Assembly: GCA_036004685.1 (NCBI GenBank)
Contig: DASYRE010000032.1
Location: forward strand, 88,266 to 152,265
Length of the DNA: 64,000 nt
Source of the DNA: Candidatus Polarisedimenticolia bacterium
Lineage (GTDB): Bacteria; Acidobacteriota; Polarisedimenticolia; Gp22-AA2; AA152
Reading direction: 5' to 3'
Shown here: in pieces, positions 18,309-32,335 of the stretch
Layout of the letters: each line of letters opens with the position of its first letter
How positions within the stretch are numbered: position 1 is the stretch's first letter
Position numbers and translations under genes: made by a program
Notes under the pieces: generated by a model
The model's input: only the letters and a program-made list of their open reading frames with translations
Told to the model about the DNA's origin: nothing
Databases searched by the model: none

Positions 18309-19265
18309 TCAAAAAAGCTGGGTGCGCCAGAGATCGTGGATGTGAATGACCCCCTCCACCTTCTTTTCGGAGTCGACGACCACCAGAGAGGTGATCTTGC
18401 GGCTTTCCATCACCTGGAGCGCCTTCGCCGCCGGCTCGTTCGAGGTGATCGTCATCGGGTTCGGCGTCATGCAATCCGAGGCCTTCCAGGAGAGCAGGTC
18501 GGTCCCCTTTTGCAGGAGCCGACGGAGGTCTCCGTCCGTCACGATTCCGGCCAGGAGCGAGGAGGCGCTCACGACGCAGGTCATCCCCAGGCCCTTTCCG
18601 GACATCTCCCGAACGGCTTCGGACATCGGAGCGTCGGCGGCCACCGCGGGAACCGCCGGGCCGGTGTGCATCAGGTGGCCGACCAGAAGGAGCTCCTTGC
18701 CAAGACTTCCTCCCGGATGGAAGGCCCCGAAATCACGCGCGGTGAACCCTTTCTTCTCGAGCAGGGCCACGGCGAGCGCGTCCCCCATCGCCAGCGCCGC
18801 CGCGGTGCTGCAGGTGGGCACCAATCCCATCGCCCCCGCTTCGCGGGAGACGCTCACATCCAGGGCGACGACGCTGTGACGGGCCAGCGTGGAGTCCAAT
18901 CTTCCGGTCAGGGAAAGCAGCGGGACTCCGATTCTCTTGAGAATCTCGAGAAGACGCACCATTTCCTCGGTTTCTCCGCTCGCCGAGATTCCCAGGACCA
19001 GATCCCCGCCCACGACCATTCCGATGTCGCCATGAATCGCCTCGGCGGGATGAAGGAACAACGACGGCGTGCCCGTGCTCGCGAGCGTCGCCGATATCTT
19101 GGCCCCGATGAGGCCCGACTTGCCCATCCCGCTGACGACGATCCGGCCGGTGCATGCCGCCATGGCTTCGACGGCGGCATCGAAGGAGGGACCCAGCCGG
19201 GGGATGAGATCCCGGATCGCCTGGGCCTCCGCCTCCAGGACCCGCCTTCCGGCGTCGCGAATCAT
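18309..19265 (-). CDS. kdsD: D-arabinose-5-phosphate isomerase
   Basis: Isomerises ribulose-5-P to arabinose-5-P, the first step of Kdo synthesis. The 318-residue protein has an N-terminal SIS domain with VVSGMGKSGLIGAKI and the SASGETEEM loop, the HPGGSLGK signature near residue 185, then two CBS domains (about 200-318). The ATG at 19265 overlaps the kdsA stop by 4 bases. A much longer upstream frame is only kdsA read in another phase. Confidence 0.95.
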   Translation of the reverse strand: MIRDAGRRVLEAEAQAIRDLIPRLGPSFDAAVEAMAACTGRIVVSGMGKSGLIGAKISATLASTGTPSLFLHPAEAIHGDIGMVVGGDLVLGISASGETEEMVRLLEILKRIGVPLLSLTGRLDSTLARHSVVALDVSVSREAGAMGLVPTCSTAAALAMGDALAVALLEKKGFTARDFGAFHPGGSLGKELLLVGHLMHTGPAVPAVAADAPMSEAVREMSGKGLGMTCVVSASSLLAGIVTDGDLRRLLQKGTDLLSWKASDCMTPNPMTITSNEPAAKALQVMESRKITSLVVVDSEKKVEGVIHIHDLWRTQLF

Positions 19266-20089
19266 CGAGTCCTCCCAAGCGATTCTCCGATTCTCCGGAC
19301 CTCGTCCAGAAGGCTCTCGAACTCCCCGAGCGGCAGCGAGTTCGATCCGTCGGAGAGGGCCTGATCGGGCCGGTCGTGGACCTCCACGAAAAGGGCATCC
19401 GCCCCGGAGGCGACCCCGGCCCGGGCCAGGGTCGAGATGAACGCTCGATCTCCACCCGAGGAGTCGCCCTTCAGTCCGGGCCGCTGGACCGAGTGCGTGG
19501 CATCGAACACGACGGGACAGTCGAACGATTTCATGATCGGGATGGATCGGAAATCGACCACGAGATTCTGATAGCCGAAAGTCGTGCCGCGCTCGGTGAG
19601 AAGAATCTTTCCATTCCCCGACGCCCGGAGTTTCTCGACGATGTTCGCGGTCTCCCAAGGGGAGAGGAACTGCCCCTTCTTGACGTTGACGGGAAGTCCG
19701 GTGGCGGCGGCCGCCAGCAGGAGATCGGTCTGACGGCACAGGAGAGCCGGGATCTGCAGCACGTCGAGGACGCGGGAAGCCGGCGCCGCCTGCGAGGCTT
19801 CATGGATGTCGGAGAGGATGGCGAGTCCCGTCTCCGTCTTGATCCGGCCCAGGATGCGAAGTCCTTCCGCGAGCCCCGGTCCCCGGTAAGACCGGAGGGA
19901 CGATCGGTTCGCCTTGTCGAAGGAAGCCTTGAAGACGAGCGGAAGTCCCGCCTTCTCCGACGACTCCTTCAAAGCCCCGGCCATGGCGAGGCAGTGCCGC
20001 TCGCTCTCGATGACGCAAGGTCCGGCGATAACGGCGATCCGGCGATTGCCGCCGATGACCACCTGCCCTCCGATTTCAACCTCCGGCAA
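19262..20089 (-). CDS. kdsA: 3-deoxy-8-phosphooctulonate synthase
   Basis: Condenses arabinose-5-P with phosphoenolpyruvate to Kdo-8-P. The 275-residue product has IAGPCVIES, FKASFDKANRSS, the PVNVKKGQFLSPW active-site stretch, and FDATHSVQ. The TTG at 20089 is chosen because AGAGGAG lies just upstream and the family begins here; the frame is open further up only because it runs through pyrG. The CVIES Cys and downstream His/Glu/Asp residues may indicate a metal-type enzyme, but I cannot decide this. It lies between pyrG and kdsD. Confidence 0.94.
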   Translation of the reverse strand: MPEVEIGGQVVIGGNRRIAVIAGPCVIESERHCLAMAGALKESSEKAGLPLVFKASFDKANRSSLRSYRGPGLAEGLRILGRIKTETGLAILSDIHEASQAAPASRVLDVLQIPALLCRQTDLLLAAAATGLPVNVKKGQFLSPWETANIVEKLRASGNGKILLTERGTTFGYQNLVVDFRSIPIMKSFDCPVVFDATHSVQRPGLKGDSSGGDRAFISTLARAGVASGADALFVEVHDRPDQALSDGSNSLPLGEFESLLDEVRRIGESLGRTR

Positions 20090-20106
20090 GGGAGCTCCTC
20101 TTCCGA

Positions 20107-22474
<2,368 letters not shown>

Positions 22475-22534
22475 CTGGTCTTCTTTCAGGTCTTCTACCG
22501 GGCCTTTTGCGGGGAATCTCGAAACTTTGTGACG

Positions 22535-22550
22535 GGATATCATGATATCC
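22535..22550. promoter_or_regulatory. Perfect 16-bp palindrome over the kdsB -10 (putative operator)
   Basis: GGATATCATGATATCC is its own reverse complement. It contains the kdsB -10 box and reaches the expected +1, the place where a dimeric repressor would bind. No regulator is identified. Confidence 0.5.
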
Positions 22551-22571
22551 GAAGAATTCGAGCAGTGTCAA
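22542..22571 (-). promoter_or_regulatory. Promoter of the Kdo operon (kdsB first)
   Basis: On the minus strand TTGACA (22571-22566), an 18-base spacer and TATCAT (22547-22542). The leader before the kdsB ATG would be about 60 bases. Confidence 0.72.
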
Positions 22572-22602
22572 AGCAATTTCGAGCGCCCGGCCGCGCCGGC
22601 GT

Positions 22603-22631
22603 TTGACACCTCCGGACCTTGCCGATAGCCT
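22603..22631 (+). promoter_or_regulatory. Promoter of the ABC-2 exporter genes
   Basis: TTGACA (22603-22608), a 17-base spacer and TAGCCT (22626-22631). It is back to back with the kdsB promoter. The expected +1 near 22638 supports the ATG at 22679 as the start of the ATPase. Confidence 0.55.
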
Positions 22632-22678
22632 TGGAGGGGACGTGCCGGCACCGCGAGAGAATCCAGGCAGCCTCAAGC

Positions 22679-23665
22679 ATGCTCTCACCCATCGAAATCA
22701 CTTCCCTGAGCAAGGTGTTCCGGAGCAAGAAGTCGCTCCGCCAGATCCTGGGCGGTCCGGCGGCGAAGCCGCAGGAGACCTGGGCGTTGAAGGACGTCTC
22801 CCTGCAGGTGCCCGAGCGCGCCATCTACGGACTGCTGGGCCCGAACGGCGCCGGCAAGACGACGCTCCTCAAGATCCTCTCGTGCCTTGTTCTGCCGACG
22901 TCCGGGCAGGTCCGGGTGGGGGGGTTCGACACCCGGAAGTCGGAGATGGAGGTGAAACGCACCCTGGGATTCGTCACTTCCGACGAGCGCAGCTTCTACT
23001 GGCGCCTGACGGGAAGGGAAAATCTCCAGTTCTTCGGAAACCTCCATCAGCTGCACGGCGGGGCGCTCGCCCGGCGGATCGATTTTCTCCTGGAGCACCT
23101 CGATCTCTCGGACCAGGCCGACAAGCCGTTCCGCGAATACTCCTCCGGCATGAAACAGCGGCTTGCCGTCGCCCGCGGACTCCTTCACGATCCCCCCGTC
23201 GTCCTGCTGGACGAGCCGACGCGCAGCCTGGATCCGATTTCCGCAAAGCATCTCCGGCGGTTCCTTTCCGAGGAGCTCAACGGCAGGCAGGGCAAGACGC
23301 TTCTCCTCGCGACCCACAATCTTCAGGAAGCGGAGCAGCTGTGCCAGAACGTGGCGGTGCTCTCGCGGGGACGGATTCTCGGCGCGGGCCGGGTCGAAGA
23401 GCTGACGGTTTGGGGGCTCGGCAAGGACGCCTACGTCCTGGTCCTGTCAGGGATGTCGAAGCTGCCGGAATCCTGCGCGGGACTCTCGGTCACATCGTTG
23501 CACGACGGGCTGCTCCGGGTGGCGGGCGATTTTTCACGCGATGGCAAGGCGCTTTCCTCGCTTCTCGGTGAGGTCCTCCAGGTCGGGGGCCGCGTGATGT
23601 CCTGCACGAGAGTCGAGCCGACCCTCCAGGAGGTATTCGACCGCATCGAGGAGGGAAGAGAGTGA
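22679..23665 (+). CDS. ABC-2 type transporter ATP-binding protein
   Basis: ATPase subunit of an ABC exporter. The 328-residue protein has Walker A GPNGAGKTT near residue 58, the signature YSSGMKQRL, Walker B VVLLDEPTRSLDP and the H-loop ATHN, then a C-terminal extension of about 90 residues as in DrrA/CcmA-like and polysaccharide or antibiotic exporters. The ATG at 22679 is preferred to a TTG at 22619, which lies upstream of the predicted transcription start; the ribosome site is weak either way. Its stop overlaps the permease GTG by 4 bases. The substrate is unknown. Confidence 0.88.
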   Translation: MLSPIEITSLSKVFRSKKSLRQILGGPAAKPQETWALKDVSLQVPERAIYGLLGPNGAGKTTLLKILSCLVLPTSGQVRVGGFDTRKSEMEVKRTLGFVTSDERSFYWRLTGRENLQFFGNLHQLHGGALARRIDFLLEHLDLSDQADKPFREYSSGMKQRLAVARGLLHDPPVVLLDEPTRSLDPISAKHLRRFLSEELNGRQGKTLLLATHNLQEAEQLCQNVAVLSRGRILGAGRVEELTVWGLGKDAYVLVLSGMSKLPESCAGLSVTSLHDGLLRVAGDFSRDGKALSSLLGEVLQVGGRVMSCTRVEPTLQEVFDRIEEGRE

Positions 23666-24471
23666 AGCTCTTGCGGCTGATCGCGGCCTTTCTGCGGAAA
23701 GACCTTCTCGAAGAATCGAGCTACCGCACCGCCTTCCTGATGCAATTCGGCGGGATTTTCATTTCGGTCACCCTGTGGTTCCTGATCGCGCGTTATCTTC
23801 GTCCGGCCGAATCGGCCCTTCCCGGCCTTCCGGGTGTTGCCTATTTCGACTACCTCCTGATCGGCATCGCCTTCTATCACTACTTGGCCTCCGCGCTCGG
23901 CAGCTTCGCATCCAAGCTGCGCAACGAGCAGCTCACCGGAACGCTCGAGGCGATGCTCATCACGCCGACGCCCATTCCCGTCATCATCCTCTCCTCCGCC
24001 CTGTGGGATTTCCTGATGACTTCCCTGCGCGTGATGGTCTATCTCGGGCTGGGGCTCTTCTTCGGCCTCCAGCTGCGTTACGACAGCCTCCTGGCGTTCT
24101 TCCTGATTCTCTTCCTCACGATCCTCGCGTTTTCGGGGATCGGGATTCTCTCCGCCGCTTTCATCCTCTACCTCAAGCGCGGCGATCCCCTCAACTTCCT
24201 CATCTCGAGCGTCTCCGGATTGTTCGGCGGCGTCTTTTTCCCCACCCAGACGATGCCATACGGGCTCGGAGCGCTCGGGAAGTTCCTGCCGATCACCTAT
24301 GCATTGGACGGGATCCGGAAATCGCTGCTCGTGGGGACGCGGTTGGGCGATCTTCTCCCCGAGATCGCAGCGCTGCTCCTGTTCGTCGTCATCCTGCTTC
24401 CCCTGGGGCTCGCCGGATTTTCCCTGGCGGTCCGGAGAGCCCGCGAGGAGGGGACCCTCGCTCAGTACTGA
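23662..24471 (+). CDS. ABC-2 type transporter permease
   Basis: Six-helix membrane subunit of the exporter whose ATPase is encoded just upstream. The 269-residue protein shows the ABC-2 plan: an N-terminal helix after a basic stretch, the KLRNEQLTGTLEAMLITPTP cytoplasmic coupling loop, and SSVSGLFGGVFFPTQTMP in the second half. The GTG at 23662 has a GAGGAGGGAAG site and overlaps the ATPase stop. The cargo may be a lipid, glycan or drug; the surrounding LPS genes make an envelope substrate possible but do not prove it. Confidence 0.88.
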   Translation: MKLLRLIAAFLRKDLLEESSYRTAFLMQFGGIFISVTLWFLIARYLRPAESALPGLPGVAYFDYLLIGIAFYHYLASALGSFASKLRNEQLTGTLEAMLITPTPIPVIILSSALWDFLMTSLRVMVYLGLGLFFGLQLRYDSLLAFFLILFLTILAFSGIGILSAAFILYLKRGDPLNFLISSVSGLFGGVFFPTQTMPYGLGALGKFLPITYALDGIRKSLLVGTRLGDLLPEIAALLLFVVILLPLGLAGFSLAVRRAREEGTLAQY

Positions 24472-24517
24472 GGGAGTCCCGAAACGTCCCGCGCTTCGCG
24501 CGCCGCCGTCCGTTGGG

Positions 24518-24546
24518 TTGAACCGGAAAGGGCGGTGTGCTAGATT
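24518..24546 (+). promoter_or_regulatory. Promoter of icd-mdh
   Basis: TTGAAC (24518-24523), a 17-base spacer and TAGATT (24541-24546) preceded by TGC. The +1 would be near 24553, about 86 bases before the icd start. Confidence 0.68.
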
Positions 24547-24638
24547 TCGTCGCCAATCGACATCCTACCCCAGGCTTGATCGAAGCGAGGCGGAAGGCCG
24601 GGTCCCGGCCTGGGCGAATCTCCGGAGGAAAGCCAAAT

Positions 24639-26845
<2,207 letters not shown>

Positions 26846-26848
26846 TCC

Positions 26849-28366
26849 TCAGGGTTCCGATCCGGCCGCGCCTCCCGACTCCGCGATTCCGCCGCTGCGG
26901 ACGGAGCTCTCCACGAGCGTGGAGCAGACGCGATCCATCAGGCGCTTGATGGTCTCGGTGCCGCAGCGATAGTCGTTGATCAGGATCGCGAACGCGAACG
27001 TCTCGCCGGCCTCGTTGACCGCGTAACCGGAAAGCGTGGCGACGCCCGCGATCTTCCCGGTCTTCGCGCGGACCTTCCTCATCAGATCCTCCTGACGGAA
27101 CCGGCGTTGCAGCGTTCCGTCGATTCCCGCCACCGGAAGCGAGGAGAGGAACTCCGGCCAGAGCTCGAAATCGTCGTTCATGGCGCGCAGCGTGTGCACC
27201 AGCGCCCGGGCGGTGACCCGGTTGGTGTGGGCCAGCCCGGAGCCGTCCGCCAAGGTCATCCCCGGCGTCGAGACGCCGATCTTCTCGAGATACCCGCTCA
27301 AGACCTCGATCCCCTTTCGGGTCGTCCCCGGCGGCTGCTGGAACTCCGCGCCGAGGGTCTTCAGGAGGACCTCGGCCATGAAATTGTTACTGTGCTTGTT
27401 CATGTCCCGCACGATGGCCGCCAGCGGCTTCGACTCGAACCGGAAGATCTCCCGGAAACCCTCCGGAATCGTTCCGCGTCTCGCCGAGCCCCGCACGACG
27501 ATCCCCTGGCGGGACGCCAGCTCCTGGAAGGCTGCCAGGGCATAGAGGGTGGGGTTCTCCACCCCCTTCGTCACCTCGATGGGACCGCTCCCCAGCCGGA
27601 TGGAGCCCGACACCGTGATGGTGTTGGCGCCCTGGCGGAAACCGCGATCGACGAACAGCCGGCTCTGGCCCGAGCTCGTGACGGCGCGGTTCGTCACCTT
27701 GAAATATCCCCCCAGGGGGATCAATTCCACCTGCGGGGGCCTGCCGGCCGCCGGCCCGGGCCGGACGCGGATCGTCACCACGTCGTAGTTGAATGAGAGC
27801 GCTCCGACGGGGGCGTTGACCCACGAGTCGTCGGGAACGGTCGAAGGCCAGACCTCCGGCCGGGTCTCGTAATCAAAATAGGTATCGTCCCCCACCAGGT
27901 CGCCGCGCACTTCGCGAAGACCCTGCCGGTGAAGCTCCTGCACCATCAGCCACCAGAACTCCCCGACGAGGTCGGGAGCGCCGAATCCCTTGATGTAGAG
28001 GTCTCCGTCGATCACGCCGTTGCGGGGGCTCTCCTTGGCGTAGAAGAGCGTCGGGAAAACGTAGTCCGGCTTCAGCAGCGCCAGCGCGGCCGCGGAGGTC
28101 AGGAGCTTCTGGTTCGACGCCGGCTTCAGCGGCAGATCCGCGTTCCGGGAGAACACCTCCGCGCCGTCTTTCAGGGAGACGACCTCGATGCCGACGCCGC
28201 CGGGATTGAGGCATTTCGAAGCGAGGACGGTTCGGATTCGATCGTTCAGGTCGCGGCTGGACATGATCGCGGGGGGAACGGCGCGGGAAGGGGCGGACGC
28301 GGTGACGAGAAAAAGAAGCGCGATGACGGCCGATCCAGCGATGCGACGATTCAAGCGGAACTCCAT
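26849..28366 (-). CDS. dacB: D-alanyl-D-alanine carboxypeptidase/endopeptidase (PBP4, DacB)
   Basis: Periplasmic class C penicillin-binding protein that trims peptidoglycan stem peptides. The 505-residue protein has a signal peptide (about 8-29), SxxK as PASNQK (S84, K87), the SxN triad in KHSNNF, and KTG in RAKTGKIAG. The large insert between the first two motifs (GDLYIKGFGAPDLV, the GDDTYFD loop) is that of DacB. The predicted transcription start falls on the A of the ATG at 28366, so the mRNA may be leaderless; no Shine-Dalgarno site can be placed. Confidence 0.94.
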   Translation of the reverse strand: MEFRLNRRIAGSAVIALLFLVTASAPSRAVPPAIMSSRDLNDRIRTVLASKCLNPGGVGIEVVSLKDGAEVFSRNADLPLKPASNQKLLTSAAALALLKPDYVFPTLFYAKESPRNGVIDGDLYIKGFGAPDLVGEFWWLMVQELHRQGLREVRGDLVGDDTYFDYETRPEVWPSTVPDDSWVNAPVGALSFNYDVVTIRVRPGPAAGRPPQVELIPLGGYFKVTNRAVTSSGQSRLFVDRGFRQGANTITVSGSIRLGSGPIEVTKGVENPTLYALAAFQELASRQGIVVRGSARRGTIPEGFREIFRFESKPLAAIVRDMNKHSNNFMAEVLLKTLGAEFQQPPGTTRKGIEVLSGYLEKIGVSTPGMTLADGSGLAHTNRVTARALVHTLRAMNDDFELWPEFLSSLPVAGIDGTLQRRFRQEDLMRKVRAKTGKIAGVATLSGYAVNEAGETFAFAILINDYRCGTETIKRLMDRVCSTLVESSVRSGGIAESGGAAGSEP

Positions 28367-28372
28367 CCCCGC

Positions 28373-28401
28373 AGGCTAACAGACCTCATCCATCGAGTCA
28401 A
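28373..28401 (-). promoter_or_regulatory. Promoter of dacB; likely leaderless start
   Basis: On the minus strand TTGACT (28401-28396), a 17-base spacer and TAGCCT (28378-28373). Six discriminator bases lead to 28366, the first base of the dacB ATG. Confidence 0.6.
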
Positions 28402-28567
28402 AGCGGGAGAGTTCGTGCTTGGCGCATCGCCGCCTCGAAGATCGGCCGCGGGATCCCGGGTGCCGGCGCTGCCCGGCCCCGGCCGGTTCAGAGGATTTCG
28501 CAAAGGCGCCGAGGGATGCTGGCCCGAATGCCCCGAATCCTCCCGCGTTCCGGCGCATCGATTGGCG

Positions 28568-28596
28568 TTGGCCGGCGGCCGAAGCTGTGATAGATT
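28568..28596 (+). promoter_or_regulatory. Possible promoter of the membrane glycosyltransferase gene at 28.7 kb
   Basis: TTGGCC (28568-28573), a 17-base spacer and TAGATT (28591-28596). The -35 is only half consensus, so this is tentative. Confidence 0.45.
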
Positions 28597-28669
28597 AACG
28601 CCCCCTCAGGTCGCCTGGAGCGGGCCGTGAGGACACTCTCTCTCGAAAGCACACTGCAAGAGATCCAGA

Positions 28670-30118
28670 ATGTACGCTAGGTTGAAGTCGGCGCTGGCCA
28701 GGCTGAACGATCGGCTGAATCGACTCTCCGCCGCGCGGTTCTACGCCCTGCTGGCCGGAATGGCACTGCTCATCGAGGCGCTGTGGGTGCTCGGGGCGAT
28801 CTTCGTCGCACACCTCCCCGACGCGTGGCTCGGCAGCGAGAGCTATGGCATCATCGGCCGGAATCTCCTCGAGCACGGACGCTACTCGCTCGACGGAGCC
28901 CGCCTCACCGCCTACCGGCCGCCGCTTTACCCGCTGTTCCTCGCCGCCATGATCGAGATCTTCGGCAAGAGCTGGATCACCGGAACGATCCTTACCCAGG
29001 CCGCGCTGATGCTCGTGGCGACCGCCCTGCTGGCGTTGAGCCTCCAGCGGCTTTTTGCGGATCGACTGGCCGTTCTGCTGGGCGTGCTCTTGCTGGTTAC
29101 GGACATCACCCTGGTCAAGGGTTCCTTGGTTGAGCTCGAAACCACCGTCTTGGTCGCGGTTCTGATGGCCTTTTTTTACCTCCTGATCCGCGGCCGCTGG
29201 TCCATCGCAAGCCTCGCCGGCCTGTCGGCGCTGGCCGCGCTCGCCCACCTGACTCGTCCGACCGGCCTGCTGGTGCTGCCGTCGCTCCTGCTCGTCTTCA
29301 TCTCCATCTGGCGTTCGGGCGCAAGTTCCGCGGTTCTGCTTCGCAGCGCCGCCGCCCTGGCGCTCCCTTTTATGATCCTTGTCGCGCCGTGGCAGTATTT
29401 CATGTACCGTGAGATCAAGACCCTCACCATCCTGTCGTCCACCGCAGGCGGCTACAATCTCTACAAAGGCAACAATCCCGACATTCTGACGATATGCCCC
29501 TACGTCTTGTGGGACGATTACGAACCCTGGATGCAGCGGGCCCTCAGCGAGAGCGGCGTTTCGGAAGCGGACGAAGTGGCCACCGATAAATTCTTCAGAG
29601 CGAAAGCGGTGCAGTTCATCAAGGCGAACCCCGGTACGGCTATCAAGGCCGCCTTCGTCAAGCTGGCCGGGCTCTATTCGCCCTACCCCACGCCGCTCGG
29701 CTATGGAGACTTGGTCGACGTCAATGGGCGCGTCGCCATTAGGAATTACCGCTGGCGCTCCACCGTCTGGAACTGGTTGGAGTGCCTCCAAATGAGCCTC
29801 GTGCTGCTCGGTGCCTTGCTGTTCACCCTGAATGCCATGCGCCGCCGCGGGCCGCGCCAGCCGGGGCTTGTCCACGTCTGGATGTTCCTGGCACTCTCGA
29901 GCGTGATGCAAGCCGTCACCGTCGGGAGCACCCTCTACCGCCTGCCGCTGGATCCCCTCCTGATTCTCCTGGCGGCCGGCTTCTACGCCGGCTGGGCGCG
30001 GGGGCTTGGCCATCGCGCTGGTGCCGAAGGGACGCTTCCCGTCCCGGCCTCGGAAGAGGCCCTTCCGCCGGGTGCCCGTAGGCCTGGCGCATTCCTCGTG
30101 CCGTCATCAGCGCCCTGA
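28670..30118 (+). CDS. GT-C fold membrane glycosyltransferase (ArnT/PMT-like)
   Basis: A 482-residue polytopic protein with about ten hydrophobic segments. An early periplasmic loop carries acidic and aromatic residues (AWLGSESYGIIGRNLLEHGRY, then TAYRPPLYPLFLAA), typical of GT39/GT83 enzymes that take sugars from polyprenyl phosphate. A soluble loop (about 255-345) lies between later helices, and the tail is Pro/Ala-rich. Donor and acceptor are unknown. It stands alone between dacB and sucC, each of which has its own promoter. A homologous-plan protein is encoded at 34.6-36.3 kb. Confidence 0.75.
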   Translation: MYARLKSALARLNDRLNRLSAARFYALLAGMALLIEALWVLGAIFVAHLPDAWLGSESYGIIGRNLLEHGRYSLDGARLTAYRPPLYPLFLAAMIEIFGKSWITGTILTQAALMLVATALLALSLQRLFADRLAVLLGVLLLVTDITLVKGSLVELETTVLVAVLMAFFYLLIRGRWSIASLAGLSALAALAHLTRPTGLLVLPSLLLVFISIWRSGASSAVLLRSAAALALPFMILVAPWQYFMYREIKTLTILSSTAGGYNLYKGNNPDILTICPYVLWDDYEPWMQRALSESGVSEADEVATDKFFRAKAVQFIKANPGTAIKAAFVKLAGLYSPYPTPLGYGDLVDVNGRVAIRNYRWRSTVWNWLECLQMSLVLLGALLFTLNAMRRRGPRQPGLVHVWMFLALSSVMQAVTVGSTLYRLPLDPLLILLAAGFYAGWARGLGHRAGAEGTLPVPASEEALPPGARRPGAFLVPSSAP

Positions 30119-30174
30119 CTTTCCCGTCGCTTGGCCTGCGGGCCCCTGGAGCCTTGAAAGCGGACCGGCGTGGA

Positions 30175-30203
30175 TTGACATCCCCGGATCGCTATGCTAA
30201 AAA
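30175..30203 (+). promoter_or_regulatory. Promoter of sucC-sucD-ndk-msbA
   Basis: TTGACA (30175-30180), a 17-base spacer and TAAAAA (30198-30203) preceded by TGC. It has the same boxes and spacing as the promoter at 13974. The +1 would be near 30210. Confidence 0.7.
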
Positions 30204-30267
30204 CCCGCGACAATCCTAGTATCGGTGGACTCTTCCCGGGTCCCGCGCTTCCCGCCGAGGCCGGCGA

Positions 30268-31434
30268 GTGAAAATTCACGAATATCAGGCGAAGAATCTC
30301 CTCAGGAAATTCGGCATCGCCGTGCCCGAGGGAGAAGTCTGCTTCAGTCCGCAGGAAGCGGTGAAGGCGGCCCTGCGTCTCGGGGAGCCCCCCTACGTCC
30401 TGAAGGCGCAGGTCCACGCCGGCGGCAGAGGGAAAGGGGGCGGCATCAAGGTCGCCCGCTCGGCCCAGGAGGTCGAGCGCCTGGCGCGCGACATGATCGG
30501 GATGTCCCTCGTGACGCCTCAGACCGGCCCCGAAGGCAAGAGAGTGCGCCGTCTGCTGGTGGAGGAGGGCCTGGAGATTGCCCGTGAGATCTATCTCGGA
30601 GTGGTCGTGGATCGCGCCACCTCGATGCCCGTGGTGATGGCCTCCGCCGAGGGAGGCGTCGAAATCGAGGAAGTGGCGCGCCGGTCGCCGGAGAAGATCC
30701 TGCGCGCGCCCGTTCGGTCTGGCGCCGGGTTCCGGCCGTATCAGGCCCGTGATCTCGCTTTCGGGCTCGGGCTCGGCGCGGTGAGCGAGCGAGGCGCCGC
30801 CCTGATGCTGGCCCTCGTCCGCGCCTTCGAGGATCTGGACGCGTCGCTCGCCGAGATCAACCCTCTCGTCGTCACGAAGAGCGGCCAAGTGGTGGCTCTC
30901 GACGCCAAGATCAACTTCGACGACAACGCTCTCTTCCGGCACCCCGAGGTCCGCGAGCTTCGGGACGTTGAGGAGGAAGAGCCTCTGGAAGTGGAGGCTT
31001 CGCGCCATGGCCTGAACTACATCAAGCTTCACGGCAACGTCGGATGCATGGTGAACGGGGCCGGCTTGGCCATGGCTACCATGGATCTGATTCAGCTCTC
31101 GGGGGGCGCGCCCGCGAATTTTCTGGACGTCGGCGGCGGGGCCAGCGCGGAGCAGGTCACCGGGGCCTTCCGGATCCTTCTCTCCGACGCGAACGTCCGG
31201 GCCGTCCTGATCAACATCTTCGGCGGGATTATGCGCTGCGACATCGTCGCCGAGGGTGTCGTGGCCGCGGCGAAGCAGATGGGAGTGAAGGCGCCGATGG
31301 TGGTGCGCCTGGAAGGAACGAACGTCGAAGAGGGGCGGCGCATCCTGCGGGAGTCCGGTCTCAACTTCACCGTCGCCGACGGGATGGCCGACGCCGCCCA
31401 AAAGGTCGTCGTGCTCGCGAGATCGACCTCATGA
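30268..31434 (+). CDS. sucC: Succinate-CoA ligase (ADP-forming), beta subunit
   Basis: TCA-cycle enzyme subunit with an ATP-grasp fold. The 388-residue product begins [21 protein letters not shown] and has [47 protein letters not shown] with the metal ligands, and [14 protein letters not shown]. The GTG at 30268 is preferred since the family starts here. It overlaps sucD by 4 bases. It leads the operon sucC-sucD-ndk-msbA-GT83. Confidence 0.97.
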   Translation: MKIHEYQAKNLLRKFGIAVPEGEVCFSPQEAVKAALRLGEPPYVLKAQVHAGGRGKGGGIKVARSAQEVERLARDMIGMSLVTPQTGPEGKRVRRLLVEEGLEIAREIYLGVVVDRATSMPVVMASAEGGVEIEEVARRSPEKILRAPVRSGAGFRPYQARDLAFGLGLGAVSERGAALMLALVRAFEDLDASLAEINPLVVTKSGQVVALDAKINFDDNALFRHPEVRELRDVEEEEPLEVEASRHGLNYIKLHGNVGCMVNGAGLAMATMDLIQLSGGAPANFLDVGGGASAEQVTGAFRILLSDANVRAVLINIFGGIMRCDIVAEGVVAAAKQMGVKAPMVVRLEGTNVEEGRRILRESGLNFTVADGMADAAQKVVVLARSTS

Positions 31435-32327
31435 GCATCCTGGTCGGCCGCGAAACCCGGCTTCTCGTGCAGGGGATCACCGGACGGGAGGGAACGTTCC
31501 ACACGCGGCAGGCGGTCGCCTACGGGACCCGCGTGGTGGCGGGCGTCACCCCGGGCAAGGGAGGCACGGCGCTCGACGGGATTCCCGTCTTTGACACCGT
31601 GCGGGAGGCCGTCTCGAAAACGGGCGCGAACGCCTCGGTAATCTTCGTGCCTCCTTCGTTCGCCGCCGACGCCATCATGGAGGCCGCCGACGCGGAGCTT
31701 CCGGTGGTCGCCTGCATCACCGAAGGGATTCCGACGCTCGACATGGTCCGGGTCAAGGCCTTCCTGGCGGGGCGGAAGACGCGGCTCGTGGGCCCGAACT
31801 GCCCCGGCATCATCACCCCCGGCGAATGCAAGATCGGGATCATGCCCGGCGCGATCCACGCCCCGGGGGCTGTGGGGGTCATCTCGCGCAGCGGCACGCT
31901 CACCTACGAGGCCGTGTCCCAGCTGACCGGGCTTGGCATCGGACAGAGCACTTGTCTCGGGATCGGCGGCGATCCGATCATTGGGACGCAGTTCGTCGAC
32001 GCCCTGGCGCTATTCCGCGAGGACGCCACCACGAAGGGGATCGTGCTGATCGGGGAGATTGGCGGCACGGCGGAAGAAGAGGCGGCCCTCTACATCCGGA
32101 AACACGTGAGCGTGCCGGTGGTCGCCTTCATCGCGGGGCGCACCGCGCCTCCTGGAAAGAGGATGGGTCACGCCGGGGCGATCATCTCGGGAGGGCGCGG
32201 CACGGCGGCGGAGAAAGTGGAGGCGCTGCGCTCCGCCGGGATCCGCGTCGTGGACAGCCCCGCCGGAATCGGACAAGCCATGGCCGAGGCCCTTGCCGCG
32301 CGTCCGAGGCCGTCCACTTCCTCTTAG
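31431..32327 (+). CDS. sucD: Succinate-CoA ligase, alpha subunit
   Basis: CoA-binding partner of SucC. The 298-residue product has the [14 protein letters not shown]oA-binding start, [34 protein letters not shown] and the phospho-His in [13 protein letters not shown]. The ATG at 31431 overlaps the sucC stop. The ndk gene, whose product also moves phosphate between nucleotides, starts 8 bases after the stop. Confidence 0.97.
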   Translation: MSILVGRETRLLVQGITGREGTFHTRQAVAYGTRVVAGVTPGKGGTALDGIPVFDTVREAVSKTGANASVIFVPPSFAADAIMEAADAELPVVACITEGIPTLDMVRVKAFLAGRKTRLVGPNCPGIITPGECKIGIMPGAIHAPGAVGVISRSGTLTYEAVSQLTGLGIGQSTCLGIGGDPIIGTQFVDALALFREDATTKGIVLIGEIGGTAEEEAALYIRKHVSVPVVAFIAGRTAPPGKRMGHAGAIISGGRGTAAEKVEALRSAGIRVVDSPAGIGQAMAEALAARPRPSTSS

Positions 32328-32335
32328 GAGAATCC

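Larger units (their letters stand above)
28367..28669. other. Divergent 303-base intergenic region
   Basis: It separates dacB (minus) from a membrane glycosyltransferase gene (plus). It holds one promoter for each, listed separately. Beyond those I see no gene, repeat or structured RNA here. Confidence 0.6.
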
